Source of the DNA: Phylloscopus collybita | Lineage: Eukaryota; Chordata; Aves; Passeriformes; Phylloscopidae | NCBI GenBank assembly: GCA_027886175.1 | Contig: JAJNNQ010000023.1 | Location: 10,557,001 to 10,621,000, forward strand | DNA length: 64,000 nucleotides | Direction of reading: 5' to 3' | Part shown: piece after piece, positions 1 through 12,299 of the stretch | Layout of the letters: every line of letters starts with the position of its first letter | Position numbering within the stretch: position 1 is the stretch's first letter | Made by a program: the position numbers and the translations under genes | Notes under the pieces: model-generated | Database searches by the model: none | What the model saw: only the letters and a program-made list of their open reading frames with translations | Told to the model about the DNA's origin: nothing

Positions 1-209
1 ATAGAAATAATTGTCCCCAGGAAGCTGGGATTTGACCTTGTCCAGGGCATTTTCCACATTTTTCCCAGTTGATGGTGCCTGTTAGAAATTCTTCTGCTTT
101 CAGTGAAATCAGGGCTGAACCCTCATTTTGAGGAATCCTTTCCTTTAGTTCTTGCGTGCCCATCACTTTGTACAACATTAAGAAAATACTCTTTTGGAAC
201 CATTCTTGC

Positions 210-284
210 CTTTCTGGGTGGTTACTTCAAATATCTCCGAGGTCTCTCCTGGAGTGAAGTGCTTGAAGTAGGAGCAGTTGTGGT
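210..284 (-). CDS. CACNG1: CACNG1 exon 2 (partial gene)
   Basis: This is the second coding exon of the gamma-1 subunit of the skeletal muscle L-type calcium channel. It is 75 nt long and encodes part of the first extracellular loop. It joins exon 1 through a split codon (G from exon 1 plus AC here, giving Asp81) and reads DHNCSYFKHFTPGETSEIF followed by EVTTQK. This closely resembles the mammalian gamma-1 stretch around NCSYFRHFNPGESSEIF. The acceptor at 285-287 is CAG after a pyrimidine-rich run. The exon ends on the first base of a codon after AAA (Lys). The bases that follow are GCAAGA, so the donor appears to be GC rather than GT. The N-C-S in DHNCS is a potential N-glycosylation sequon. 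The frame continues into a stop if unspliced. Exons 3 and 4, carrying transmembrane segments 2 to 4, lie beyond the left edge. Confidence 0.92.
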
Positions 285-2105
285 CTGAAAGAGAAAAGAG
301 AATTTGATTCTGTGCTCTTGGAAGCCTCTGATAAAATGTACCAAAACTGAATCAGCTTTTCTGTTGATGTAGCCAACTTGCAGTGGTTTTGAGGCCCCTA
401 TCCCTGGTGATAGCCAGGAGCTGGAGTTGGATCTGATTTCCTTGGGAGCAGGTGAGGACACCAGGCTCTAGCACGGACAAGGCTGAAGCCCTTGTGTTGA
501 TTTCATCTCTTCTTTGAGCTGGGATCCATGCACAGGGGTCACTGTTTCATGTTTGGACTGGGTGTTTATTAATCCTTATCTCTAGTACAGCCTCACGAGT
601 CATGTTTAACTAGCAAGTCAGAAAACAGAGGGGAAATGGATGCTTCTAAATCTTCCCAAGGTTGTTTACTTGCTGATCACCCAACAACGAGGTGACACCT
701 GTATTATTTATATTTTTGACCCAATAATGACCACCCAAGGCCCACAATGTGGACCTTTTTCACCCAATTAGAAAAAAACCACCCAAAACCAAGAAGAAGA
801 AGGTGAAGAAGAAGGATTTAGACAATGCCCCAAATCCTCCATCCTGCCCCATATATTACTATACACTAAAATCTTAAATCTGACTTTTTCACCCTGTGAG
901 ATCACACAACACCATTCAAACCACACACCCACAACCAGTGCTGTCACTCAGCTTTGGAATCCTGTTCCACAGCCTCAAGTCAAACGTAGTGCTTGCTTGA
1001 GGGTCAGTGTCTTTTAGAAGAGAAAGCCTGAAATTTTCAGCCTCCAGGGCTTCAACACCCCTCCAATACTTTTTGCATCCCTCTCAGAGCTGATTGCTCT
1101 TCTGTTTAAAAGATGAATTACAGAGGATTTTTCTCATTCTGTCTTTGGCCATCACACATTTCTGCCTCTCAGTGCTGCAGCATTTCCTGGGGATGGGACC
1201 TGCTGAGCTGGCAGCTCCCTTCCCTCACCAACCCACCCCCAGTGGCATCACCCCATCAGGGTGTGGCGACCTTGGAGTGCAAACAGGGAGGAGGTAAGAT
1301 CCTCACCCACCTTTCCCTCCTGGCTCTTCCCTTCTGCAGCTCACAGATTCTCTGGGTGGCAGGGGGGTGGTTTTGCTGCCTGCAGGGGGTTTGCTGATCT
1401 GGGGGTCCCAGAGATGAGGCTGCTGCAGTGCAGCAAAACACATGGTTACTAAAATAAGGGATGCTTAGAGGGTTTGTGGTTTTTTTTTTTTGGCTGTCAG
1501 TAAAAAAAAAGAACAAAGCAAAAAAAGACCAAAGCTTTTTGAAACCCAAGCAGTTGCCCAGGGAAGGGAAGGCCACGTGAGCCAAGGGCAAAGAGGCTCC
1601 CATGCTGGGCTTTATCTGAGTTTGATCCCATCAGAGCAGCCTGTTCAGTTAATTTGATAAGAGCAGGAGTTAGATAGAGGGAGCTTTGTGAGGTTCCTCT
1701 GTCTGCACTTCACGTGAGCACAGGCACGGCGTGTTTGAGGTGGGGATCAGGGTTGTGGGGCAGGGGGATGTGGGGATGAGGGAAGCTGTTGGCTGTTCCA
1801 AGTCTCTCAGTGCCACAATCCTTTTCCCTCCTCCCCAGCCTGGCGAGGGTGAAGCAGGGGAGCAATGTCACTGCTGCCAGCAAACACAGGAGACTTCCAG
1901 CCTCGGCCTCCCGGCGGGATGGGGAGGCTCTGCTGAGGAGCTGCTGACTCGGAGCCTTGGCAGCAGCAGGGGAAGGGTGGAGGGTGTTCTTGCTATTTAT
2001 AACTGATTTAATTGAGGCTTCGGAGGGGTGTGGAGCAGGGAGAGCAGTTGCTCGCCAGGAATTTGGCTGGAAGGGGGCACTGGTGGGGATGTGCTGAGCA
2101 GCACT

Positions 2106-2140
2106 GGGCTGGGCTGGGCTGGGCTGGGCTGGGCTGGGCT
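2106..2140. repeat. GGGCT pentanucleotide array
   Basis: Seven perfect tandem copies of a 5-bp unit (GGGCT) lie in CACNG1 intron 1, followed by a degenerate unit. Related GGCCAGGCTGGGCCAG repetition occurs nearby at about 2338-2362, suggesting local slippage in GC-rich DNA. Confidence 0.95.
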
Positions 2141-5100
2141 GGGGGACACACACAGCACCTGCCCCAGCACCCCTGCAGCACCCAGGGGGCTCCCAGTGCC
2201 CAGGAAACAGAGCCAAGGCTGCCTGAAACACAAAAATATAGGGGCCCCTGCCCTTAGGGGCATCTCTTCCCTTAAGTAATGGAGGCAGCACCAGATGCTG
2301 GGAGGAAGCCTGGGAGGAGTGGTGGCCATCCCCACAATCCAGGCTGGGCCAGGCTGGGCCAGGGTGAAGCCAAAGCCAGGCCAGGTGCGGGGCCATGCAG
2401 GGACTGCTGGGGGTTTCTGCCTGTCAGCATTTCTGTGGTTCCTTACAGCACTGAGTTCTCTGGCAGGAGATCCCTGTGTTCTACCTGTTGGTTCTTGTGG
2501 GTTTTTTTCTGTCATGTAAATGGTGCTGCTGAAGTTAGTGACTCAGGGAGGATTTATTTTCCCTCTCCCAGGAGACAGGTGATTGCAAAGCAGTGGTTTT
2601 GGGCCTGTTAGGGGAAGATTCCTTCGAGACACTCTTATCTACTTAAGTTTATAAGCTGACTTTTATTTCATCTGCAGATTCTCCTTGCTGGGGATGAGGT
2701 TAATATTTAGCTCTGGCGTCTCCTGACCTGTTCTTTATTATCCTTGCAAATTACTGGAAGAAGTACATTTGATCTCAGCCCTCTGTGACTCTAATTGTGA
2801 ATTTTGAGCCTCAAAGCAATGGTTGTGTGCCTCCACCAGTAACTCAGTTGTGGCTGAGGCTGAGCGTTGTGTCTGGGACACTTTATTTTGGGGTTGTTTG
2901 GTTTAGCTGTTCATTAGTTCTCTAAAAAGCCTGAACTCAAAAGAGTCCCCAGGGGTGCAGTACAAAGGTGGAGGTGTTGTACAGAGTTGGTGTGGTGGCA
3001 GCACAGCCTGTGTCCACTGCAGGGGAACCAAACCAGTCCAGTCCACCCTCCATCCTCCTGAACCTTTCAGAGGCGGACTTGTCTGCAGCAGATGGAGCTG
3101 CCTCTGTCCCTTGTGGCCCTTAGCAAAGCTCTAATGTGTGATAAAAGGGGTCATCACACAAGTGGGTTGGTGTTTTTGGAAAATGCACTTGTTGTGGGAA
3201 AATACAACTGGGTTTGTTTTGGTGAAATGCTGGACTGTTTTCAGTTTTCAGGTGCTGCCATGCTCTGTTGAGCTGGGGGTGTCTGTTTGAACAAGCCCTG
3301 TTATCCAGCAGAACTGAGGCACTGCAGTGACTCTGCTGCTGTCATGAATAAGAGAAAAGCCCATTTGTGTCACAGCACATCTACATAGCAGACAGGATTT
3401 ACTCTGGGGTTGATAATGGATGAGCACTGTGGCAATTTTTGTTTCTCTCCACCCCAGTTTCCTTATCTCTGCCATGAGGTCCCCCCAGTGTGCCAGTGGG
3501 GACAGTCCAGGGGCTCTGTGGTTGCATGAACTTCAGGATGAATCTGTTTTATCACAGAGTGTCCTGCCCATCCAAGACACCCCCTCACAGCCCTCCTGCT
3601 CCCTGCCCTCCAGATCCTTCACTCCTGGATGAAGGAGAAGTGCAATCCCACTGAACTGTGGTTGAGCCTTGAGGAGCTGCAGTTTGGAGACTTTGTGGGG
3701 GAAGGAGAGGTTGGAAAGACCATGAGATGTTGGGGCCAATGCCGAGTTTTGGGTGGCAGCTGTCCCCTGTAAGCCCTGGAGTGACAGGCTGGGAAAGGGC
3801 TGGAGCCCACCTTGCTCTGAAAGAGCATGGGGTGTTTGTGGCAGGGAGGATGGTTAGAAAACCCTGGGGTTGGGTGTGGGGTTTCCACTTGTGATGAGTT
3901 TGGGAGAGAGGACATTGGAGGAGGTGTTAGGGTGAGGGCTGAGCCATGGAGGGGGCCAGGCCTTGGGCTCTGACATGGCCAACGAGGCCTTTGACAGGCA
4001 CAGAGGTTTGGAGCTGGTCTCTGCAGGCACTTTAATTTCACACCTGCCTTGCAGGGTGAGCCTCCTGTAGCACGGAGCAGACAGCCCTGCTGACAACCCA
4101 TTTGCTCCAGCACGTCTCCTCTCCAGTCGCCTGCACTCAGGTTCCTGTGTTTGCAAGGACCTGTTGAACATCCCTGCTGCTGCCCAGGCCACAGGAGCCA
4201 CTTTTCAGAACAGCAGAGTTACGGGCAGTGATGCTGAACTCTGTTTACAGCTGCTAATAAAATGCCCTGGTGCTCACTGACCACAGTTAAAAATGTCTCA
4301 GTATTAATCTGAATTTGCCTGGTTTTAACAACCATCTCCCTGATCTTTTCATTTGTTACAGCAGGATGCTGAACCCTTTTCAATTTGTCAACACCCTCGG
4401 ATGGGTGCTGTAAAATTTTAAAGCTGTGCCTAAATCACAGCCCTGCTTTGTGGACTGCGAGCCAAGCCATCCTCCCCACTCCGCACTGTGCTGAGCTCAA
4501 AACCTAATAAATAACGTTAATCATGCCATCCATTTCCTCCACAGGGAGTGACTGGTAAATGGTTATTAATTCAGTGATAAATTCTGATGCCTCTTTCCCA
4601 GTCCTGGCAGTAATGCCTGGTTATATCTCATGATTTTCAGGAAAAGCAGCGCCCGCATCTGCTCTTTTACTGCGCATTCGTTCATTCACATTTCCTCGGC
4701 TGCCGCAGGTTTCACAACCCTGGTGTTTCCCTGCCGACATCCCTTCCCAGCAGTGTGAAATCAATCCCACAGGAGCCGTGCGGCCAGCGCCTCCCCCAGC
4801 AGCGCCAGCCCCGCGGCTCTGCCCCTCTCTCATCCCCTCCGCCTCCAACAGGGATCGAGGTATTGATGAGATAATTCAAATTTCACCCTTCGGAACGTGA
4901 CGTGCAGGCTGTCATCCGAATTGCCAAATGTCTTTAAAAGCTGGGTGAGGCAGCTGGGGTGCGGGGGACGGTCAGTGCAGCCCCTGCACAGCTCCCGGCC
5001 GTTCCGTGCCGGGCGGAACGCGGCGCTGGGATGGGGTTCAAGCACATGCTGATGTCTGTCAGAGATAGCGGCTGCTCTCCTCTGCAGACAGCTGGATATT

Positions 5101-5816
5101 TATGAGTTTTATATTTACCCCACGGTCGTGCGGTTTTGCTGTTTATCCGCCTATTTCTATTGTGTTTCTTTTTTTTTTTTTTATTTTTTTTTTTCTCCCC
5201 TTTTTGTGGGAGCTCTCTGTGCGTGGGGGGAGGTGTGCGGCGAGGAATACATCTCTGGGCACGCAAGTACCTTCCTGAGAGACATTAAGCATATGGGTGA
5301 CACACTCCCAAGTTTGGTTAGAGGCAGAGCCACACGCTGAGGCTCAGCTCCTCTCTGCACAACATGTAATTTGGCCAAAGAGATAAAGAATTGCAGTAAT
5401 ACAGGCAATATACAGTCGGCCCAAAGCAGGGAGAATTTTCACAGGAAATTTTCAAATATGTGTTAACATAAATTTCATTTCAAGCAGTGAGTCTAACACG
5501 AAGGCAATCCTGTTATTTCTGTTCTGGAAAGCATCCAATACCCTATAAGCCTTCTAAAAAAGCAGCGTGGCTCAGTCACAGAGGGAGTGTATTAGTGCAA
5601 ACGGCATGGATGTTGCTGACTTGGCAATCAGCAAAAACATAAAGAGCTCCTTTAGCCATGGGAATGGAGCAGCCTTCCCGGAAAGCTGCCGAGCCCACTG
5701 CCCTCCCCATCGATTGAACTGGAGCTGGAGACCTGTGTGGGAGCAGGTGCCTCTGCTGAGAGGTGAGGAGGCTCCCTGAGTCCTTGAGAAATTGATTCAA
5801 ACTCTGTTTATGACTC

Positions 5817-5841
5817 TTTTTTTTTTTTTTTTTTTTTTTTT
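5817..5841. repeat. poly-T run (25 nt)
   Basis: An uninterrupted run of 25 T on the plus strand (A on the transcribed sense strand of CACNG1) within intron 1. It is simple low-complexity sequence with no flanking element I recognise. Confidence 0.95.
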
Positions 5842-6385
5842 CTGGAAGTTGGCAAACCATCCTGCAGGTCCCTGTCCCTCCCTGCCCTGAGGAATGGCTG
5901 TTATGGGAACACAGCTCAGAGACAACCCGGTGCCCGCTGTGGATGGGCTGTTCCTCTGGGAGTCTATGGATCTGGAAATCCTGAACATCCAGCTGGGTTT
6001 GGAGGCCCCATAAATCGTCTCCCTTGCCTGCTGCCAGCAGCATGCCTGTAGGACCCTTGGCTGGGGTGCAGCGAGTTTCCCTCCATCCCGACCTCCCTTT
6101 GTGATTCCCACTGTGCCCAATCCTCCTCCCCCTCTCCCCACCGCTGTGGCTGCTGCACGGGAGACTCAAATATGGTCACAGACAGACCAAGGCAAGCCAG
6201 CAAAGCAGCCCCAGCAGGAGGGATGGCAACGAGGTGTGGAAACAGCCCTTGCACCCCATCCCAGACTCGGTGCCTGTTCTCCTTCTGCCGTGGGGGACAT
6301 GGAGCCAAAACAGGACAATACCTTTGCCATGTCCTCCAAGCTCCTCAGCAAAGCCTGCTGTGAGTGCTGGAGCTTTCTCACGTAC

Positions 6386-6626
6386 CTCCCGGCAGGCTGA
6401 TGGGCCCGCAGCTCCTCTCCCTGGGCCCCGGCTCCTGCAGGAGAATGCGCTTGGTGCAGAGCCTCCAGAGCCCGAAGTGAGCCGCCTCGCAGGTGCTGCT
6501 GTTCCCCTCCAGGCTGGGGCTGAGCACGGCCCAGTGGTCGGTCACGACGGCCGCGAAGAGCAGCGAGATGCCCACCAGGATGACGGAGAAGGTCAGCCGC
6601 ACCTTCAGGGGTTTGCTCTCGTCCAT
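6386..6626 (-). CDS. CACNG1: CACNG1 exon 1, start of calcium channel gamma-1 subunit
   Basis: This exon encodes the N-terminal 80 residues and the first base of codon 81 of gamma-1. Gamma-1 is the four-pass auxiliary subunit that associates with Cav1.1 in skeletal muscle and dampens its current. The protein starts MDESKPLKVRLTFSVILVG, then has transmembrane segment 1 (about residues 10-28) and the conserved AVVTDHWAVLSP. The family signature GLWRLC lies in the first extracellular loop, preceded by a glycosylation sequon (NSS) and TCEAAHF. These match mammalian gamma-1 closely (TCEAAHFGLWRICTKR in mammals). The start at 6626 is an ATG with G at -3 and G at +4. The in-frame codon TTG at 6680 is upstream sequence, not a better start. 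The exon ends at GGAG followed by donor GTACGTGAG. A short loop segment rich in Glu, Pro and Arg (LLQEPGPRERSCGPISLPG) is a little longer than the mammalian KIPMDD-like stretch as I recall it. Confidence 0.95.
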
Positions 6627-6667
6627 CGCTGCCGCTGCCGGCCGAGGCTGCCGGTGTCCTGGCGCAT
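6605..6667 (-). other. upstream ORF overlapping the CACNG1 start
   Basis: An ATG at 6667 opens a 20-codon frame that ends with TGA at 6605, overlapping the CACNG1 start codon at 6626 out of frame. Its context is weak (C at -3, C at +4). If it lies within the transcribed leader, scanning ribosomes that start there would miss the main start. The transcription start is not known, so translation is conjecture. Confidence 0.35.
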
Positions 6668-6900
6668 CTGAGCGCCGCAAATGTCACTCCCGGGGCGGCG
6701 GGCAGCTGCTGGGCTCTGTCAGGAGCTCCCAGGGCACAGCTCAGCTTTCGCCCAGCCGGCCTGCTTGGGATGCCCACGCCCGGCCCGCGGCGGCTGCGGG
6801 GCCGGCATCTCCTGGCTTGCAGCATGCCCAGAAATAGGCATTAATAAGATGATTAACTTTTTCAGCGAGGTTATAAAAACAGCTGTGTTTATAATAGTGC
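6627..6900 (-). promoter_or_regulatory. CACNG1: CACNG1 probable 5' leader and core promoter
   Basis: The sequence just upstream of the CACNG1 start is GC-rich (6627-6830) and then changes sharply to AT-rich. On the minus strand a TATAAA lies at 6893-6888. An E-box CAGCTG, the class bound by MyoD-type factors, follows at 6885-6880. A TATA box there would place initiation near 6860, giving a leader of about 235 nt. A muscle-restricted gene with a TATA box and E-box is expected, but the assignment rests on short motifs only. Confidence 0.4.
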
Positions 6901-9900
6901 CGGGCCTCAGCTCAGGCTGATCCTGAACAGTTTAATAGCCCTGGAGCCCTCTCGCCCCACGCCTGTGGGGAGGTGGACGTGCCCCCAGAGCCCACCACTG
7001 TGGCCGAGAGTGATAAAATAAGCCAACTAGTTTGTTTTGTTTTTTATCTTTATTACAGTTATTTTTATGCTAAGCTTTCATGATAATAATTTTTAATAAC
7101 CCTGAGCTGTTCTGAATAGCTGGGGGGGTTGTGGGTTCCAAGTTTGTTTGGTTTTTTTTGGTTTTTTTTGGTTTGTTTTTTGTTTGTTTTTTTTTTTGTT
7201 TGTTTATTTTTTGTTTTTGTTTTGTTTTGCTTTTTTTATTGTTAGGTTTTTGTGTTGTTTTTTTTTTTTTTCTAGTGCAGTATCTCTCAAATACTTGTTT
7301 GCTTTCCTATCAAGCAGGTTCCCCTCGATGCCTGCAGTAACTCCAGCAGCCACCTGACACATCCATTCCTTTCTCCAGAAGTGACTTCTCTTGCCTTAAG
7401 CCCAGATTGCTGGGGCTGGGCCAACCTCTCTCCTCCCCTTTGATATTTCAGCTGATTGTGAAGCCAATTTGATGGTAATGTCAATGCAGAGGCCACTGTG
7501 GAGGTGACATTACAATTGTGATGTCAAACTGAAGAGGGTGACAGTACCTGAATGTTAAAAGAATGGTTAAAAAAATGCCAGTGGAAAGCTGCAAATATCA
7601 TTGTGTCAAGATAATGTCAGAGCTACTCCAGTCCTGCTTTATTAACACCCAAGTTTGATGTCAAAATAAAGGTGCAGAGGTGTCAGTTCAAGTTGATGAG
7701 GGTGATGTGGAGCAAGGAATTAAAGCGTAGGGAGAGCACGGGAAAGGGGAAGAAAATAAAGTGCAAGTTAAAAAATATCGATCCAAAACAGCTGTAATTG
7801 AGGTGTGACTTAGAGGGGTTAACAGGACTCTGCTTGATGTGTGGCAGGGATGGCTTTGACACCCCTGTGGGGCAGAGGGAGGTGTGGGCACCTGGATGGC
7901 ACCTGGAGCCCCGTTCTTGCTGGGAGGTGAACTGTGGGCAGGAGTGAAGGCACCTGGTGCAAAAGGGGAGGGGAAGGGGACCAGGGAGGGCAGGGGGGAC
8001 GTGGGGCAAGGCAGGGAGCAGGGACCACAGGCACATCCATGCTGGGGCTGGCAGAGCTATTAGAGGCTCCCATTTAAACCAGAGCCAAGAGCTGCCATGG
8101 AAGCAGAAAGGCCTAAAGGGAGCAGAGTTTAAGCCAGAAAAGAAAGGCATTAAAGATGTAATGCCTTTTCCTTTGAAGCAGACTCTTGCTGAATTTCACT
8201 AGGCATCAGTCGATCTCAGGAGCTGCATCTTGACTTCAATTCCTTGATGCTACAAACTCCACAGGTGCAGCAGAGGGAAGTGAATGTGTGCAAATGTGAG
8301 CACAAAGTGAGGCTCTGGTTGCTGAGGCATCAAGTGCTAATGATCCTGCTTTAGACTAATTACAACCTACAAGGACTGCAGGGGTGGGAACTCATTAATT
8401 TTTTTCACTGGTGTTGGTCTTTGTGCCTCTTCCAGTGTTGGCAAGAATGACACTTTTTGTTCTCATTTAGATCCTTCACTCTGGAGAAGTTCTATGGGTT
8501 TGGTTTGGCTTTGAATTTCCTAATTTCCAGGAAACAACTGAAGTGAGATCAGAAGGGAATAATTGATCCTTCCCTAGTGCTGAGTGGAGCTGGGAGTGTG
8601 GACAGGCTTTGATGAGCCCCAGCATGGGCAGCAGTGGCTTCCCAAGCTCCCATTGCTGCAGCTGAGGTGAAACACTCTCCCCAGCCCCCAAAAATTACCT
8701 AGCCAACCCACGGGGTAAAAAAGGGGCTTTGAGGGTTATTTGTGGGCATTTGGCAAATGCAGAGACTAAACAGATTTCTGGAGGAGCACAGGACTAAAGC
8801 AAACCCTGGAAGTTTTCTGCACATCCAGAAGACCATGATACCCAATCCTCTGGGAATGGTTTCTGCAGCCTCCCTGTGTCAGCTGGTAAATATTCACATC
8901 TAAAAATCGATATCACATGAAATATAAATAGATTGTTAATGAGGACCTGTTGGAAAGCAGGGAGGGCTGCAATTAGTTGCACTTTAGGAGCAGCAAGTGA
9001 GGGGACACAATTCTGTTTCTCCTCTGGAGAAAATGCCAGAGGAGGCGTCTGAAGCCCGACTGCTGTGTTGTTGGTTTTTTTTCCCTGGCAGAGGTGGTGA
9101 CTTGGCTCTGCTCCCCAGCACTTGCACTCCCCTGTATTTCTTTCAGACCAGCCCCAGCATTTACCACCAGCAGATTAACTTCCCTCTGTGGCTCCCTGCT
9201 TGCAGAACAACGCTCTGCAGAAGACCCTTCCCAGGTCAGGACAACCCAGAGAGCGGGACACAGCACCTGCTCTGCTCTCAGCTCAAATGTGAGTTCAGCA
9301 AAGAGCTTCCTTCTTTCCTCTTTCTTCTGAGGAGACAAGGTCTCCTCAGTAATATTTGGGCTCCCCAGCCTGCATTGCCCCAGTGTGGTGAGACCACTGG
9401 GATTGGGGTGGGCTCTGCAAACCAATACCCCCCAAAATGCCACCAACGGCGCCCTCCGAAAGCTCCCCGCTCCTGGGGTGGAAATCCTGGAACACAGGAG
9501 TTCAATGTGTGTGTTTGGGCTGGCTATTTTATTGTTCAGTGGACTCTCACCCTGCTGTGTGTAGCTGGCCATCCCTGCTGCCCCTGTGACTGACCCACAG
9601 CTCCATGCTCCCTTTTGGGAGTATTTTGAGGGTATTTTTACCTCCGGCTGTGCCGTGGGGAAAGCGATCCCTGGCTCTGGGAGCAGGGCAGCGCCGGCTG
9701 AAAGCTGAGCTGGGTTGCAGACAGATGCACAGCCTCTCCTTCCCCCCTCAGTTTCAGCACTGCCCGTGTCTGTTGGTTCTCTCGTTCCAAGGAAATGCCA
9801 CATCCTCTTTTTCCCACTTTCCGAAGCTTGTCTCTGCTTCCCCCCTCCTCAAACATCAGCACTTTTCCCAACACCCTGCTCACAGCAGGGCAGCCACAGC

Positions 9901-12299
9901 TCCTGGGGTCACCATTTCCCCACGGACTTGCTCATAAATGTGGGAGAAACCTTTTATTTATTCCAGTCCAAGCCAAGCAGCTTTGGGCCTGAGCTTTAAA
10001 GGGCTTCCCTGCCGTGTCTCAGAGGCGTTGGCAAAGATGAATCCTCTGCCTCCCTCCAGACCTGCCAGTTCATCCTGAGCCTGGGAGAGGTGGGTAGAGA
10101 CAGGCAGCCAGTCCTCATCTCTGCAGACAGCCTGGAGGCTGAGGAGCTGGGAGGTGAAGTCAAAAGAAGCATTTGAAGAGGAAATAGTGTCTGTGATTGG
10201 GGGTGGTTGGGGCTGCCTGGCAGTGGGCAGAGGCTGCTCAGCTGCTGAGCCCAGGTTTGGCATCGCTGGGATTCTGTGGTGCTGAGCAGAGCAGGGCTGG
10301 CTGGAGCTGCAGCAGGAGGGGACAGCCTTCCTTGAGGCAAAACGGGCAAGATCAGGGAGAGGAGGATGCTGCAGGTGAGTTCAGAAGAAAGCTCAGAAGC
10401 TGGAGGAAAGCTCAGGCTCAGGGAGGGCACTTTGGAACACACTGGGCTGTTTCCCTCAAGGGTGGTTTGCCTCTGGCCACCACATCAGGCTCAAACTGGG
10501 CACTGAGACCACAGTGTGTCTCATATGGGACAGGTTTAAGCTGGAAATTTCTTAATTTCCAACCAAATAACCAGAAATATTGTGAAGGTAGCTTATCTTG
10601 GAGAATTTGTGGTCTACGGTACCACAAGAATAATTTTATTTATTTATTTTAATTATTTATTCTCCTCTGAAATACTGGCCCCCAGTAACATGGCCAGCTG
10701 CAATCAAACAGTGAAAAACGTGAAAAAATAAACAAAAATCTCAGCTCAGCGAATTGGGAAATTAAAAATCTATATACCTCTCTCCACACAAAACCAAATA
10801 CATTTAAAATGGTTTATTTAAAAAGTAAGGATTAAGTACATTATACATGGTTGTGATTATACCAGTAGAACTGAAGCACAGTGGAAATAACACTTTAGAA
10901 CTGCAGACAGAAATGTAGCCTCAAGGGACATGATATATTAGCCCTTGTGGATATGTGATCCATACAGAGAGAAAAGGAAATAGAAAAATAGTTTATTGTT
11001 AGATGTCTGGGCAGCTGAAGTGATTTCTCCTTTTACTCCTATTGTGTATGAGAAATGAGGAAGAGAGAGCTCATGGTATACCTGAAACTCTGTTTCTTGG
11101 AAAATCAAATCTGATCCAATAGCATTTTTTTTTTTTTTAGTTCTGCTGCTACAGTATGTTATATACCAAAAGACCCATCACTGTTAATGATATGGTTTTA
11201 TGGTATCTGCAGGCCTTGCTGGGAAATGGGGCTCATTTGTTCCACGCTGTCCAGAGAAACCAGAGAGATGTGGAAGAACAGATGATTTTTTTTTTTAAAA
11301 CTATCACTGAGTGGTTTCAAAGTCTGAGCACAATCAACTCTGTTCAGATAGATCAACCATGGAGCAAGACTGTTCATGGGCAGGGATGCTGCAAAATTTT
11401 CAGTTTTGTCACAATCAAAATTTTTCATGGAAAAGGACTGGGCTTTTTAATTTTTTTTTTTTTATTTTTAACTGGAATTGTCAAATTTTTTTTTTTTTTG
11501 GTTTTGGCTTTGGTTGAACGATTTGCTGCACTGCAACTTAACTGTTGAGCTTTCAGTTGCAGCCCTTGCTGTCCCACAGGACAAAAGCTCCGGTCCCTGT
11601 TATCTCCCCATGACTTTTGTTCCCTGCCCAGATCCCATGAGCATCTCATGATCCCTCCTCCAGCTCTATTTCTTGAAGGTGCCTGCCAGAGAAGGAGCTT
11701 GGACCAAAACAGGGCATCACTCCTGGAGAGCTGCTGGACCCAGCCCTGCCCTGGGCGAGGAGGCTCTGGCAAAGAGCAGCATCCCAAAACGCTCAGCAAG
11801 ACTTTCTTTTGTTTGTTTTTTTTTTTTTTTCTGCCAAAAATACTGCCACGTGCCTCTGCAGGTCTGAGCTGGGCTGAAGAAAAACCTTGGCCTTAGGCTG
11901 GAATCAGATGGGTGGTTTGAAGCACATTCACTGGAGAACGACGACGAAAAGAACAAAACCCACGCGCGGAGCAAACCTCACACTGTCCACTTCCAGTTCA
12001 AGGTACATGAGTTCAGAGAAACAGCCTACATCTAACTCCTGGTTTGGAAGGGAATGGTTTTTATTCTTAATTACAGTAAACACGAATGAGGACTTAGTTC
12101 TAACTATTAGTTTTTTAACACAGTGGGAAACAAATAGTTCCGGGAAATTGCACTTGAAAAATACATTGACTATAATTAGATGTAAATTAATTAGCACTTA
12201 GTATGACACACTAATGAGACAGAAGGTTGTTGTTTGTTTTTTTTTTCATTGCAAACTTCTACTTCTATCATAGCTAATCAAAGTATTTTAATATTACGA
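6901..12299. other. intergenic DNA between CACNG4 and CACNG1
   Basis: No exon recognised. It holds T/G-rich low-complexity sequence (7142-7273), a TTTA-rich patch (10629-10665), several T runs (11130-11140, 11451-11462, 11487-11500, 11817-11831) and single-copy DNA. The AT-rich stretch 10630-11450 looks like distal 3' UTR or conserved non-coding DNA and contains reverse-strand AATAAA signals near 10992-10997 and 10812-10817, so CACNG4 transcripts could extend this far. Confidence 0.6.
7142..7273. repeat. T/G-rich low-complexity tract
   Basis: About 130 bp made almost wholly of T runs separated by single or double G, a degenerate (TTTG)n-like tract. It produces spurious open frames rich in Phe and Val. 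It sits about 515 bp upstream of the CACNG1 start codon. Confidence 0.9.

Larger units (their letters stand above)
285..6385 (-). other. CACNG1: CACNG1 intron 1
   Basis: This 6.1 kb intron has donor GTACGTGAG at 6385 and acceptor TTTCAG ending at 285. It contains the GGGCT pentamer array near 2106-2140, the poly-T run at 5817-5841, T-rich patches near 1480-1500 and 5168-5194, and otherwise single-copy sequence of mixed GC. A mildly CpG-enriched stretch lies near 4650-5060. Open frames on both strands here have no recognisable domains and overlap low-complexity sequence; I see no other gene. Confidence 0.85.

Noticed and set aside
1710..2515. Minus-strand frames of 228 and 172 codons
   Set aside because: Pro/Ser/Ala-rich, overlapping in two frames and crossing the GGGCT array. 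They lie inside CACNG1 intron 1 without splice or homology support.
6627..6680. N-terminal extension of CACNG1 upstream of the ATG at 6626
   Set aside because: The frame opens on TTG, not ATG, and the added residues are absent from known gamma-1 proteins. The ATG at 6626 has good context.
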